Source of the DNA: Oasisia sp. SBJ-2009
Lineage: Eukaryota > Annelida > Polychaeta > Sabellida > Siboglinidae
Reading direction: 5' to 3'
DNA: 64,000 nucleotides
Assembly (NCBI GenBank): GCA_964017155.1
Contig: OZ024857.1
Span: 26,665,396-26,729,395, forward strand
Part shown: positions 38,601 to 59,036 of the stretch, in pieces
Numbering within the stretch: the first letter of the stretch is position 1
How the letters are laid out: the number at the start of each line of letters is the position of its first letter
Translations under genes and position numbers: made by a program
Notes under the pieces: model-generated
Databases searched by the model: none
What the model was told of the DNA's origin: nothing
What the model saw: the letters and a program-made list of their open reading frames with translations, nothing else

Positions 38601-40006
38601 ACAAACTCAGACGCCTTCGCCTCTGAGCCCATACACTGCACGGGCTGGTCTGCTGGCAACAGCTCGTGCTTCTGGAAACACCTGTAACAGTCGCAGGACA
38701 CTCAATACTGCATGTCTGAATTGTGGTACAGAATTAACTAGAATCTACACTTTTGATGAATAACTACTAGTGTGTGACAACAAAAGTACAACTGCTGTGT
38801 AAGTCAACTTTACAACCACAATATGTACTTTGACACCTGTCTTGAGGTGAAATGTATTTTGAACATCAAAGCTTACTGGTTACTACAGGAAACCTGTAGG
38901 TGATTTCTTACTCTTTATGACTATTTAGTAATCAGCATCCACTTGCCTGTAGCCATATCTAATGGCACCAGCAGACGATTTTGTGATTGATGTGAAGCAT
39001 ACGCCGTCTGTCTCACAAGATTTGTTCGCATTTGTGCAGACATCACAATGACACAAGAGACCTGTCAGAAGAGACACATTCAATGTTGACACATGACAGT
39101 GATGTAGAATGTAACAACGTTGACAATGACATGGAAAACTGGATGGAAGACACATTCTATGTTGACAATTACACAAGCCTTGTTGCAAGTGCATGTCGTT
39201 ACATTGTCGTATAATCAGATATGTTAGCTCCATCTGCCACCATAGTCCATTGGCATTGCAGCTACATCATCGATTCCGTCATTATTACAGCCTAAACTTG
39301 ACACTTTAGCGCCTTTATTTCCAACATTCTGCAGCGTCTAGACTAAAGTATATATATATATATTACAAATATATATTGCAAGGCTCAAAGAACGGCCCAG
39401 TTTTCCTAAACATTCGCTGATTATGGTATAACACTGACTGCGGCATTGCACAACTATATCTACAGCAGTGCAGACTTGTTACAAAAACACCTACTGGTTG
39501 AATTTGCATTGTATTACATGCTGCTATGTTTCCATGATATTCCATTGTCATGGTCAAATATTCAGAGCTGTAATTGTAATTTTGTAAAGGTGAAATCGAT
39601 GACGATGTGGGTTCGGATTCCACAAAATTGCTTTTGAATCGACCATCGTCATACTCAAAAGACATTTGACAATGTTGTCCATTGGATTGATTGTAGTTTA
39701 GATATCTGTGAAATCAAATAATACCGGCACAATTGTCAGAAAAGAGAAAACGCGTTATTTAGTGACAACTAGACATCGAGACAGTCTACGTGAACGGACC
39801 TACGTGAAACAAAAAACAGGGCCAGACTGAGACTAGAATAGAGCAGTGGTTTTTGTCGAACTTTCCGTGTTCAGCTATGTCAACTGACGATTATGCCAAC
39901 ACGCGATCACTTTATTAAAATGTAAATGCATTGTTGCTTACTCACCCTGTGTACTCGAACAAAAAGACAAGATCAAAAATACCCCTAGAAGCAAATATTC
40001 AGGCAT
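32555..40006 (-). CDS. Alk4/5/7: TGF-beta/activin type I receptor Ser/Thr kinase, ALK4/5/7 type (gene B), complete, 10 exons
   Basis: Joining ten exons (39946-40006, 38947-39061, 38521-38681, 37682-37924, 35872-36102, 35077-35244, 34796-34879, 34203-34400, 33559-33689, 32555-32680) gives 1518 nt, 505 residues plus stop, the same size as vertebrate ALK4/ALK5 (503-505). Seen in order: signal peptide (1-20), cysteine-rich ectodomain ending in the family CC-x4-CN motif (89-97), one membrane helix (about 124-147), GS box SGSGSG (189-194) followed by LPLLVQRT, then kinase with GKGRYGEVW loop (214-222), VAVK lysine (234), HRDLKSKN (333-340) and DLG (353-355). The L45 loop ADNKDNGTW (267-275) is the activin/TGF-beta type, not the BMP type, so Smad2/3 signalling is expected. 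A type II receptor would phosphorylate the GS box at the plasma membrane. Every join keeps frame. Oddities: a GC-AG intron 2, glutamine at 206 where ALK4/5 have threonine, and minisatellites copying three splice junctions. Confidence 0.96.
33559..33689 (-). CDS. Alk4/5/7: Gene B exon 9: kinase C-lobe
   Basis: Acceptor TGTTTCAG|GTATA, donor AATGAG|GTGAGT. Codes for [16 protein letters not shown] through IPNRWQSNE, a highly conserved type I receptor segment. Confidence 0.95.
33700..33965 (-). repeat. Degenerate tandem repeat upstream of the gene B exon 9 acceptor
   Basis: Roughly 50-bp units built on GTTGCCCTGGCAACTGGGTT and GAAGAAAGAGACAT (plus strand). On the gene strand they are pyrimidine-rich TTTCTTCTTC and abut the exon 9 acceptor region, but the AG and exon bases themselves are not clearly copied. 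Confidence 0.65.
34203..34400 (-). CDS. Alk4/5/7: Gene B exon 8: activation segment, kinase C-lobe
   Basis: Acceptor TTGTCCAG|GTCTG, donor CGGAG|GTTTGT. Codes for LAVKHDSS, then [14 protein letters not shown] and [13 protein letters not shown]. Confidence 0.95.
34796..34879 (-). CDS. Alk4/5/7: Gene B exon 7: catalytic loop
   Basis: 84 nt. Acceptor GTTTCAG|GAAAG, donor CCTGG|GTAAAT. Contains HRDLKSKN, with catalytic Asp335, and leads into DLG. Confidence 0.95.
35077..35244 (-). CDS. Alk4/5/7: Gene B exon 6: rest of L45 loop, kinase hinge
   Basis: Acceptor GTCGCCAG|ACAACGG, donor CACAGG|GTACGT. Codes from [11 protein letters not shown] to [13 protein letters not shown]. The DNGTW sequence assigns the receptor to the ALK4/5/7 subgroup. 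Confidence 0.95.
35445..35871 (-). repeat. 37-bp minisatellite copying the gene B exon 5 donor, about 11 copies
   Basis: Units on the gene strand contain GACAACAAGG|GTGGGT, the last ten bases of exon 5 and its donor, then about 21 intron bases. The copies nearest the exon are the most regular; the distal end is degenerate. An in-frame TAA lies in the intron part, so outer-donor products would be truncated. Confidence 0.95.
35872..36102 (-). CDS. Alk4/5/7: Gene B exon 5: end of GS box, kinase N-lobe
   Basis: Acceptor CCCCCTAG|GTCTACC, donor ACAAGG|GTGGGT. Codes for GLPLLVQRT, the glycine-rich loop, the catalytic lysine and the alpha-C helix, ending within the L45 loop. Both junctions are duplicated in neighbouring tandem arrays (62 bp and 37 bp). 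Confidence 0.94.
36103..36375 (-). repeat. 62-bp tandem repeat copying the gene B exon 5 acceptor, 4 extra copies
   Basis: The acceptor CCCCCTAG|GTCTACC of exon 5 (real at 36102) recurs with first exon-like base at 36164, 36226, 36288 and 36350, each with about 35 bases of exon 5. In the copies CAACGG of the exon is TAATGG, so an in-frame TAA follows GLPLLV. Confidence 0.95.
37321..37681 (-). repeat. 42-bp minisatellite copying the gene B exon 4 donor and GS-box codons, about 8 copies
   Basis: Regular copies of the junction (GGGTCTGGCTCAG|GTAGGAG) lie 42 bp apart at about 37640, 37598, 37556, 37514 and 37472, then degenerate copies to 37321. A further decayed copy is near 36495-36560. 42 bp is 14 codons and no stop occurs, so the exon 4 frame stays open: each unit would read [14 protein letters not shown]. 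Confidence 0.95.
37682..37924 (-). CDS. Alk4/5/7: Gene B exon 4: membrane helix and GS box
   Basis: Acceptor TACTTCAG|TGCC, donor GGCTCAG|GTAGGAG. Codes for the transmembrane segment and juxtamembrane region and ends inside the GS box (HSGSGSG). The ALK5 pair TT before SGSGSG is replaced by AH. The donor and the last 19 or so exon bases are copied in the downstream 42-bp array. Confidence 0.93.
38054..38130. repeat. Nested inverted repeat in gene B intron 3
   Basis: Outer pair AAAACCCCTC/GAGGGGTTTT and inner pair TTTAAGACCGC/GCGGTCTTAAA, giving a compact two-tier hairpin; probably a mobile-element remnant. Confidence 0.7.
38312..38393 (-). mobile_element. SINE fragment in gene B intron 3
   Basis: Only the 3' end of the SINE (TTGTATAGCGCAGTATCC to TTTACTTCCCTGG) remains, abutting the 22-bp repeat near the exon 3 donor. 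Confidence 0.8.
38390..38512 (-). repeat. About 22-bp tandem repeat close to the gene B exon 3 donor, 5 copies
   Basis: Plus-strand unit like ATGGGTAGGGTGAAGTAGAC, degenerate, ending within about 60 bases of the exon 3 donor. The donor itself is not copied. Confidence 0.7.
38521..38681 (-). CDS. Alk4/5/7: Gene B exon 3: ectodomain, second half
   Basis: Acceptor TGTTACAG|GTG, donor ACAG|GTAGGAG. Begins CFQKHEL and carries CCREKDFCN, the conserved end of the three-finger ligand-binding fold. 161 nt, the same as in gene A; 34 of 53 full codons identical by hand count. Confidence 0.93.
38947..39061 (-). CDS. Alk4/5/7: Gene B exon 2: ectodomain, first half
   Basis: Acceptor TTCTGACAG|GTCTC. Codes for a cysteine-rich stretch starting LLCHCDVC. 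Frame and homology to the paralogue force the donor to be TACAG|GCAAGT, a GC rather than GT 5' splice site with an otherwise perfect consensus. Confidence 0.9.
39946..40006 (-). CDS. Alk4/5/7: Gene B exon 1: signal peptide
   Basis: Codes for [20 protein letters not shown] plus one base; donor CAGG|GTGAGT. The start is chosen because a hydrophobic signal peptide follows at once and the exon length (61 nt) equals exon 1 of the neighbouring paralogue. An in-frame upstream ATG at 40123 would add 39 non-hydrophobic residues and is less likely. Confidence 0.88.
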
Positions 40007-40052
40007 AATTCGATTTATTATGTCTGTATCGGGCACTAGCCAGCGATTACAA

Positions 40053-40065
40053 CGCCGCCATGTTT
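40053..40065 (-). promoter_or_regulatory. YY1-like motif upstream of gene B start
   Basis: Minus strand AAACATGGCGGCG, 47 bases upstream of the ATG. Its ATG opens a four-codon frame ending TAA (40061-40047). It is the counterpart of the motif at gene A. Confidence 0.5.
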
Positions 40066-41134
40066 GCCTAACCGCGCAACAAATACGTCCAGACAGTATC
40101 CTGCCGCCCAATCGCCAGTACACATCATGTAGGCCCTACAATTTCTGCAATAAGTGCAGCCATGACTTCGTTATTATGATATAATTATGAGAACATTATT
40201 GTAACCATTACATGGAGTAACTATTGTCAATTGCATTAACTTGGCGCAGATATATTAGTATAGTCCTATAGAATTATCCGATTAACAAATCGCAAATTAG
40301 TTGTCGAGACACCGCGAGGTGGCCGCTACCGGAACTTGTTTCATGTCGACTATTGCCGTAATGTGGCGCCACTATTTTGTCGTTTCATCGGAGTCGGAGA
40401 AGGGCGACATTCTGGACTGCAGAACTAAAAGGTTGTCGTGGCGACGTTCCCTATATCAAATTCCACGCAACAAAGATTGACAAATGTGCACGTGACAGCA
40501 AAGCACTGATCAAGATTATGGATGACTTGATGCTTCAAAACTGCATTCCCAATGCCATGGCAGTGCTGTACGTGCATGACTGCGTCTGTACTACGCCATG
40601 GTTGATGGTACACTGTATTACCCAATGCGCACACGGAAAGTGTTACACATTGGAAACACTGAACAGTCTTGCTCAGTGAATGCGGTTGAACTGTTAGTAA
40701 ATAGTAAACAACTATACGGGCGCACGGGGAAGATCGGTGGGGACGAGGGGACGCGTCCCCCACTTTTCAGACTGAGAGGGGCAGCGCAGGAACAGTCCCC
40801 GCACATTGCATATAACACGAGCACATTGCATGTAGCACGATCAGCGTGTGGCTGAAATTACCCAAAGTTGTCACTACATAGCCGGAGGCCAGCAACACTC
40901 CTTGTAGGTGATGTTATGCTTCAATTCCGAGTTTTGCTCAGGAAACAACGATGGTATACGGCTGGCTAGTACTCACGTAATCAACAGCAGCGACCCCTGT
41001 CGCGTAAGGATGGTCCACACTGAAGGTTCTTATTAGTCTCGCTTAACCGACTGTCGGTCGGCTGCGGAACTACGCCGAGAAGACAGTCTGGTGACATTTG
41101 CCGGCTTTTGTTTGGTATCCGCGTGATCTATAAA

Positions 41135-41610
41135 ATGCTGCCACCTCACGGACACTGCCGTAATATTTTTTTTATAAACAACTGAAAATTTGTATTTCTA
41201 TTTATTTTGGGTTAATATAAGTTTAATTTTTAATAGTTTTTATAATACAGCATTATTTAATCAAAAGGTTTCCTTATTTAATTTGTATGCTATCCGTGTC
41301 GGGCTAGACAATGCTGCCACCTCACGGATACTGGTTAATCCTGCCGTAATTCTTATTTTATAAACAACGGTAAATTTGAATTTTTACTTACTGTTGATTT
41401 ACTATAAGTTCAATGGTGAATACTTTTCAAATGATATTATTATCTTGTAAAACTATATCGTTATTTAAATTTTTATTTCATAGTTGGCCTGAGAGCCAAT
41501 CAGCGTCTCTACCCTATTCTGGGGTAAGGCTGCCCGGATGTAGAAACTTAAGAATATATACTGTCCCAGGCGTAGTTGAGGGGGCCTAAAAGTGCTGCCA
41601 CCTCACGGAG
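41135..41610. repeat. About 170-bp tandem duplication with a third partial copy
   Basis: TGCTGCCACCTCACGGA recurs near 41139, 41311 and 41594, the first two followed by related AT-rich text (TGCCGTAAT, TTTATAAACAAC). The AT-rich part also resembles 38225-38320. Confidence 0.75.
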
Positions 41611-41980
41611 TCTGGGTAACCGAGGCTAGGTTCTTATACGACATTCTTGAGACAGGCGCATGCGCCGACGAGAAGAACAGTACCCGATGTTATGCAGCGT
41701 TCCATGCAATCACCTCACTTAGTCTCTGAATATCTGTACGTGACCCAGTTGCATATATTTACCAGTCGCAAGCTGGAGGAGCTCGAGAACTTCCCAATTG
41801 ACAACTGGTGATGTCTGGAACGCATCACTGCAAGTTTAGCCCCGAGCAACCCTGGGTTATTGTGTATATCTACGAATATGATGACAATTGGCCACGTGTC
41901 TCATAACCCATATACAGTGATACCATTTGGGGTTTGAGGTTCCTCAGAACAGACAAATGAAATGAGGAGAAGGTATCTTA

Positions 41981-42357
41981 GGGGTCATCCATAATTATCA
42001 TCATTTTCACAAGCGTACAAACCGTACGCTGGGGGGAGGGGGTCTGACTTGAACGTATGCTTTTTTTAATGTTGAAAAATAATGACAAAAACGATGTGCC
42101 CACTTATCGCTCGCTCGCTCATCATCACACAAGGGAGAGGTAAAGACCGCCAAAACGAAAAGAAAATAGTGCTCGAATGATTTGCTTGTATGCTAGTGAT
42201 TCATCAGAATGACGCATTATTGCGAAACATGGCAACTGTGAAACACTGTCATCATTTTCACCATTTACATTTGTACACTTTCAAGGGGGAGGGGGGGGGT
42301 CAGAAAATGTGTACGGTTTGTACGCTTGTGAAAATGATGATAATTATGGTTGACCCC
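41981..42357. mobile_element. PIF/Harbinger-like MITE, 377 bp
   Basis: Terminal inverted repeats of about 50 bp begin GGGGTCATCCATAATTATC on the left; the right end is the reverse complement of GGGGTCAACCATAATTATC. A perfect TTA flanks both ends (41978-41980 and 42358-42360), the target duplication of PIF/Harbinger elements. It has no transposase, so it would move non-autonomously. Confidence 0.85.
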
Positions 42358-42837
42358 TTAGGCAAGAACAGCAGAACAGTATAAAGTATTTTTGTCTGAA
42401 TAGTTGTTTTATTTCACAGCACATTTTTGAGTTTGCTCCACCTTATTGTCCCGAGAAACGAATGATGCCGGATCAATGTTGAATGCTGGTAGAACGAGTG
42501 CTTCAGGGACGGTGTGTGTATTTTGTTTTTACTAGTAACCTGCCGACAGCTGGCATTAAGAAGCGTGCTTTCAGAAACTGTCACACACATGTTCGCGAGG
42601 ATAATTTCAAGTTCAGCTACTGCAACCGCTAGAAGTAACCACTGAAGTCTTTGTAAGACAAACGGTGCGTTACGAAGAAAGGTAACGTTTTCTCTTCCAC
42701 AGAACCATCGCGTGGATTGAAAGTTTCTCTCGGCACGTGTAAAGTTCAGTTTGCCGGTAGTTAAGAAACATTGTTCTGTCGCTTTTGTTGTTCGTGTGTC
42801 TCCTGACGCCGTGTCAGACTAAGTGACTAAGTAAGCC

Positions 42838-42985
42838 AGACCACGCCGACGGTCGTCACCTCGGTGTCTGTCGTCACCGTATCGCCTGTCGTCACTTTGT
42901 CGCCTATAGTCACCTTGCCGCCCGTTGTCACCTTGCTGTCAGTTGATACATCGGTGTCTGTCGTCACCTTGGCGCCTGTCATTGC
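42838..42985 (-). repeat. 18-bp codon-periodic repeat, possible coding exon
   Basis: On the minus strand after TTTATTTAACAG the sequence reads in one frame as repeated K-V-T-T-G/D-D/T units and ends VVWLT, stop. An acceptor-like start and a stop are present, but no upstream exon could be joined, so it may be only a minisatellite. Confidence 0.45.
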
Positions 42986-43477
42986 TGTTAAATAAACAGA
43001 AGACGTTATATTTGTGCCGCGACAAAATAACGTTGGCGATAAGCTAGCCGACACATGAGTTATGGATAATGAGAAAGGCACATATCACGTTGAGTTGTGC
43101 GGAAGACCACACCCTAACTTATTCAAACGAAAGTAAACCGGAAAGGCCACGCCATCGCATATTTCCTTGACGTACTTGCACCAAAGGTAACGACATAGCA
43201 TCATCTATACTGTTGATGACTCAATTGCGGTGTCCTTTATAATTTCACTGGCAGTCATTGCTGACCTGCACTACTAACTTAAAAGAGTAAAGTATGTAAT
43301 TGTTATATGGACAGAGCAATTGCATTAATACCTTTTATTTGATGCTCCGACTTCAGATGTCTACTTCCGTCATGGCATAAAAGCTTCCTCTGCCGATGTC
43401 CTCAGACGTCACGGCACATGAAAACAGAAAATGAGAGAGTTGACAGAGCAGCAAGCGAATAACCAATCTGGTTTGGT

Positions 43478-43650
43478 TATCTTCTGCGTCCTCTTCAGCG
43501 TCCTCTTCTGCTCCATCTTCTACGTCCTCTTCAGCGTCCTCTTCGGTGTCCTCTTCTGCGTCCTCTTCTGCGTCCTCTTCAGTGTCCTCTTCTGCTCCAT
43601 CTTCTGCGTCCGCTTCGGTGTCCTCTTCTGCGTCCTCTTCAGGGTCACAT
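43478..43650. repeat. 9-bp microsatellite/minisatellite (GTCCTCTTC family)
   Basis: Plus-strand units of GTCCTCTTC alternating with TGC, AGC and GGT. On the minus strand it is GAAGAGGAC-rich and preceded by an acceptor-like TTTCTTTTCTAG, but the frames entering from there stop early. Confidence 0.8.
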
Positions 43651-44740
43651 CATCTAGAAAAGAAACAAACGTTAAGAACGAGCGACATACCTTTTGCTTT
43701 GACAGTCCGTCTTCTGGAGTCCTCTGGCGCCACGGCCGAAGCTCTTTAGCTGCAACATAAAGATGATCGAAGTTAACAAAAACAAGAAATACGTTGGCTC
43801 GCTTTCATGGATTGGGACCCCTTCTGGATACCAGCCGCGTCCGAGGTTAATTCATGGCGGGGACTATAAAATGGCATTACAGTGTCAGTGTAAACAGATG
43901 TGGTGTGACGTAGAATATCGCGCAGTGACGTCATATCGTTGAAAAATAACCGAAATGTAGACTAGTATTATGAATTATTATGCAAGTACTACCAATGTAC
44001 GCAGTAAACGTAACCTAAAAGGCATGTGTTTCTAATTATATGAGTGATATTTGTGTTAATTCGACTACAACAAAATTGCGCATGTTTACTTTAGATTTGC
44101 CCGCTCTCTGTCTCAGAACTGTCTTGACTTGTGTCATATTGCCTGCGATATATTCTAAAGTCAACATTACATTTTGCATAAAATATTGCTACAACATGCG
44201 TTACACTTTTAGTGTTGTTTCTACAAACTCGTCTTACCGTTTAACTGTTGAATGCGCAGCATATTTTCTTCGCTGAACGTCTTGCAGGGGCGCCTCGTTC
44301 TTAATAGTTTGCCATGGAGAATTGGCGCGTAAACAGTGATCACGTGATTTCCGCTGTATACGTCACATCTCGCGTTATCATCGGCAAACTGTGGTAATGC
44401 GAAGAAACTGCATTCACATCATTTCAGCTGTAGAGAACACACCTTTGTAATAAAGGTTATTGTTATTAGTAGATCAGGGTTTCCCAAACTATTTATTTAG
44501 GCGGGAGCCTAATTTTCCTGAGTATTTTCAGCATTTTCGGCGAAACTGTTTGACGTTGCATTTTTAAAAACTAGGAAAGCTGCTGCCTTCCAGAGATCGC
44601 AAGTCGCGTAGAAATCTTCAAATTAATTATCGAAGGTTTTCTGTTCAGGCTGGTGAGCGTTCGGGTGGACGGGCATACGGACGGACATGTATGTCAATGC
44701 ATAACATATAAAATATTTGAGCAAGCCTATGGACTGACAG

Positions 44741-44870
44741 ATGCAGACGGCATAGCCATCCAAGAAAATAGATAGACGTCGGAACCTCCTCACCGTAAAA
44801 AATGTTGGGTTCATCCCAAGCTCCGGTTCCGATGTCTATCTAATTTCTTGGATGACCATCCCTTCTGCAT
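44741..44870. mobile_element. Foldback element between gene B and ACAA2
   Basis: Inverted arms of about 47 bp containing CATCCAAGAAA, TAGATAGAC and TCGGAACC in both orientations. No clear target duplication. Confidence 0.75.
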
Positions 44871-44939
44871 AGCCAAAGCAGTCCTTCAGAACATGAGAAT
44901 TCCCATTGTAGGTTGCACGTGTATAACGGGCATCTATAT

Positions 44940-44993
44940 AAATAGAACACCCCAGTAGTCTATAGGGGAAAGATTAATGATCTAACTCTGTGA
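44940..44993. repeat. Dispersed repeat, copy 2
   Basis: Near-identical to 29088-29146 except for a 5-bp gap; upstream of ACAA2. Confidence 0.75.
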
Positions 44994-45370
44994 TAACGGG
45001 ACTCACGAGAGGCACCCTACAACGTGCGGGTAACGTTCCGGCGCCTATATAATTTCGTTACCTAAGCCGTTGTGTATCTTAACTAATAAATATTAAGCAA
45101 TGCTTCATAAAAAGTATTGTCTTATTAAGCAGATGCTTCGTTTCTTGCATCAAGTGTAGGGGGACGTAACGTACAAACATGTGTACTGGGAGCAGAAACA
45201 AAACGCACACCTCAGTAGGCGGTCTATCTTAGTGGCGTCCTCTTCCGTATACCCTAAAACTAAAACCAAAGTAATGCCAAACTCTCTGTAAGGTGGCGTC
45301 CTAAAACTGACTTGTGGTAAACACATGCTCAACTAGCTTGCGGTTACTAGTCCTGTTCACTTCAATCACA

Positions 45371-56626
<11,256 letters not shown>

Positions 56627-56673
56627 AGTAGACAGCAACAGTTCTTTTTAGTGCTATAACATTAACAATGCAA

Positions 56674-56679
56674 AATAAA
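56674..56679 (+). terminator. ACAA2 poly(A) signal
   Basis: Canonical AATAAA 48 bases after the stop codon, in AT-rich sequence. The cleavage site itself cannot be seen. Confidence 0.6.
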
Positions 56680-56699
56680 AACATACCAATAATACGCAA

Positions 56700-58785
56700 T
56701 TAGGGGTAAACAAGGAAACCATTCTTATATTGTTTTTAAAACTGATGTATTAACATATTTGTATGCAATTTTATAAAATCCAATTTGCTATGTATATATT
56801 AACGGATGCATGTATATTTACTATGTATGTATCAAGTCATAATGGGAATCATGTCAAATGTAATGTGTTTAAAATCAGTAAAGTTTAATTTATTTATAAT
56901 CAACTGCATGAGTCACATTTTCTCAATATATTAACAATTTATGTCTGCAAGACATACACAGTAGTCAGTCTTATTTCAGCTAAGGGTATCCATGGTGCAA
57001 ATTGCAACATGTTCATTAGAGCTGGCATGAAAGTCTATCTTCAAATTCCAAAAGCAAGAAGGAATAACAGTGTTGGTGTACACTGTGCAAATGGGTAGGT
57101 GGTAAAATCGATGTAAAAGATCTTACATAGTATCATATCCAGTCCTCGGAACAACTAAGTGCTGTACTCACTAGCAGGCCTCTTCAATTAAACACCACCT
57201 CGACTTCTCGGGAAAGCATTTAGCCAAGCTGTAATTTATAAACGAGGACTGTTTGTATGAAAATATCCAACATTTTGTGGCCATGAACACATTCACACAG
57301 CTGAATAAACTGGTGTAACATAGTGGGATTGAACTTGCCCAATCTTTGGCAAGACAGCTCGAGCCACTGCACTTTATATATGTATGAATAGTGTATATGG
57401 GGAGATCAGATACTTGACACGACTTCTAGATGGCTCTTGGGAGGCCCTAGATAGAAAGGACACATACAAGAACAGTGGTCTATCACCTTTTACTAAACAG
57501 CAGCAGAACGTTACAAACATAGTAAGACATTCTGCATGGAAAGATGACAATATGATTCTACTTGTCCACTAATATCACATTGTATCGATTCCTATTGGCA
57601 GTTAATGTCACTGTATTCTCTGATTGCCACTTATACACATTCACGCACCACACCTATCTAGAAAGCATGATGCCACAAATAAAAATGAAACATTCTGATA
57701 AATGATCCGAAATGTTTCTTCTCTTGTAAGTAGATGCCTTACGACATACATGTAGAAAAAGAAATTACCCAAATTCTCAAGCAACAAACCGGAATTGTGA
57801 AACACAGAACATTAACATGCTAAAATCCACAGAAATGTGCATAATTTCTGCAATAAGGGTTTGATGGCAGAAACCTGACCAAAGAGAAGCTTGCTCAAAC
57901 ACAAACATTGAATTACATTGTTAAGGAATAAAGAAAGTCCCCACGTATGTCAATGAAGTGTAGGTTAAGAAAACCAACAATTCACAAACATAAAGAATTT
58001 ACAATCTCAATTTGCCCATGCTCATATTTATGAAAGAATTATATACAATATCCTCAGCATGTAATAAATACACCTATGTTCATAATAAATTATTTGCAAC
58101 CGTACATTTCAGCTACATGTCTTGCATTCACTGCCTGTAAATGCTACAAACTGCCCTTAATTATAACATATAAATGGACAATGATTGGTGCCATGTTCTA
58201 CTTCAGAGCAAAGCACTTTTCACTATAAGAACATACAACTACACTTCTAACAAAACACATGTATCACAAGCAATGAGTGTTGCATTAGTTACGACTTAGT
58301 CGCATTGATATTGAGCATTCATTTGTCTATTTTGAACAGATTGGTTAAAGGACTTAAACAAAACACGTAAACAATTGTTCATTTTCAATATCTTACTTTT
58401 GGAGATCATTTAGCTATATTCACATTGGCATGTCTTCTATCCTGGTTGGATTATCACATTTTGGATGTTTCAAGATATATAACTTGCTGTTATATACAAT
58501 TTACATTTGGAGATGCATTCATTGACTTTTTGTGCAGTATAACATTAGCTAAATTAGTAAGAACTAAACTACTCTAAACAACCAGTGGTTTGTAAAATCA
58601 CTATATCCACAAAAATTATAAGGTTAAATATATCACATATTATAATCACTTTTGACATGGATAAGCAATAAATGAGCAATGGCTTTATCCTCCTACATAA
58701 TCACCAGTTCACAGAAGGTGCAGGGACATGTCTGTGCAAAGAAATGTTACGATGACAGTCAACTGGACTGAAGTGTGTCACAGAG
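56700..58785. other. Gap between ACAA2 and the 58.8-kb exon (convergent)
   Basis: AT-rich, with one old SINE at 57107-57375. The right part may be the 3' UTR of the minus-strand gene, but no definite poly(A) signal was found. Confidence 0.5.
57107..57375 (-). mobile_element. SINE copy, old
   Basis: Diverged body (AGTATCATATCCAGTCCTCG) through a tRNA-like end CTCGAGCCACTGCAC. Confidence 0.75.
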
Positions 58786-59036
58786 TCACCCTGTGTATGT
58801 GACAGACAACTCATTCCCTCCCGCGACATCCGCCATCTCAAGAGGGGGCACAATGGGGTAGGGTGCCATTGTGGGAGGAAGTAGGGGTGCCTGGTAGGCA
58901 AGGCTGTGTTCCCGGTCTTCCAAGCCAGCATTCCAGGGCAGCTGGTCAAAGTAGCCGCTGTCATCATCACTGTGGGGTTGTTGCCACTCACAGCTCCAGC
59001 CGTCTGATGTGCCACCTTCACTCTCTGACGGCGAGT
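58786..59036 (-). CDS. Terminal coding exon of an unrecognised gene (83 codons with stop)
   Basis: Downstream of acceptor-like GTGTCTGTGTCAG the frame reads SPSESEGGTSDGWSCEWQ, then an acidic DDDSGYFDQLPW stretch and a Pro-rich APYPIVPPLE segment, ending in SVTYTG and stop. Composition changes abruptly from the repeat to complex protein-like sequence, which argues for real coding. No family is recognised. The exon start is inferred by analogy with ACAA2 exon 4: the last repeat unit runs into unique sequence. Upstream exons would lie beyond 63.2 kb, probably outside the window. A second frame is also open across 58701-59219 but reads as a shadow. No clear poly(A) signal was found close downstream. 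Confidence 0.5.

Larger units (their letters stand above)
40130..45370. other. Intergenic region between gene B and ACAA2 (divergent)
   Basis: The 5' ends of gene B (minus) and ACAA2 (plus) face away from each other across about 5.4 kb. It holds a MITE, a foldback, tandem duplications and codon-periodic repeats at 42.8-43.65 kb. A 100-codon plus-strand frame at 40377-40679 has no recognisable family. Confidence 0.55.

Noticed and set aside
40007..40123. Longer gene B N-terminus from the upstream in-frame ATG at 40123
   Set aside because: Would bury the signal peptide 39 residues from the start; gene A has the short form only.
40377..40679. 100-codon plus-strand ORF upstream of gene B
   Set aside because: No recognisable domain; overlaps a comparable minus-strand ORF; codon use not clearly protein-like.
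43653..43749. Two minus-strand exons (43691-43749 and from 43653 down) with good splice signals and an acidic repeat
   Set aside because: All frames of the first exon run into a stop at or just after the join, and the acidic frame is never entered; not supportable as a gene.
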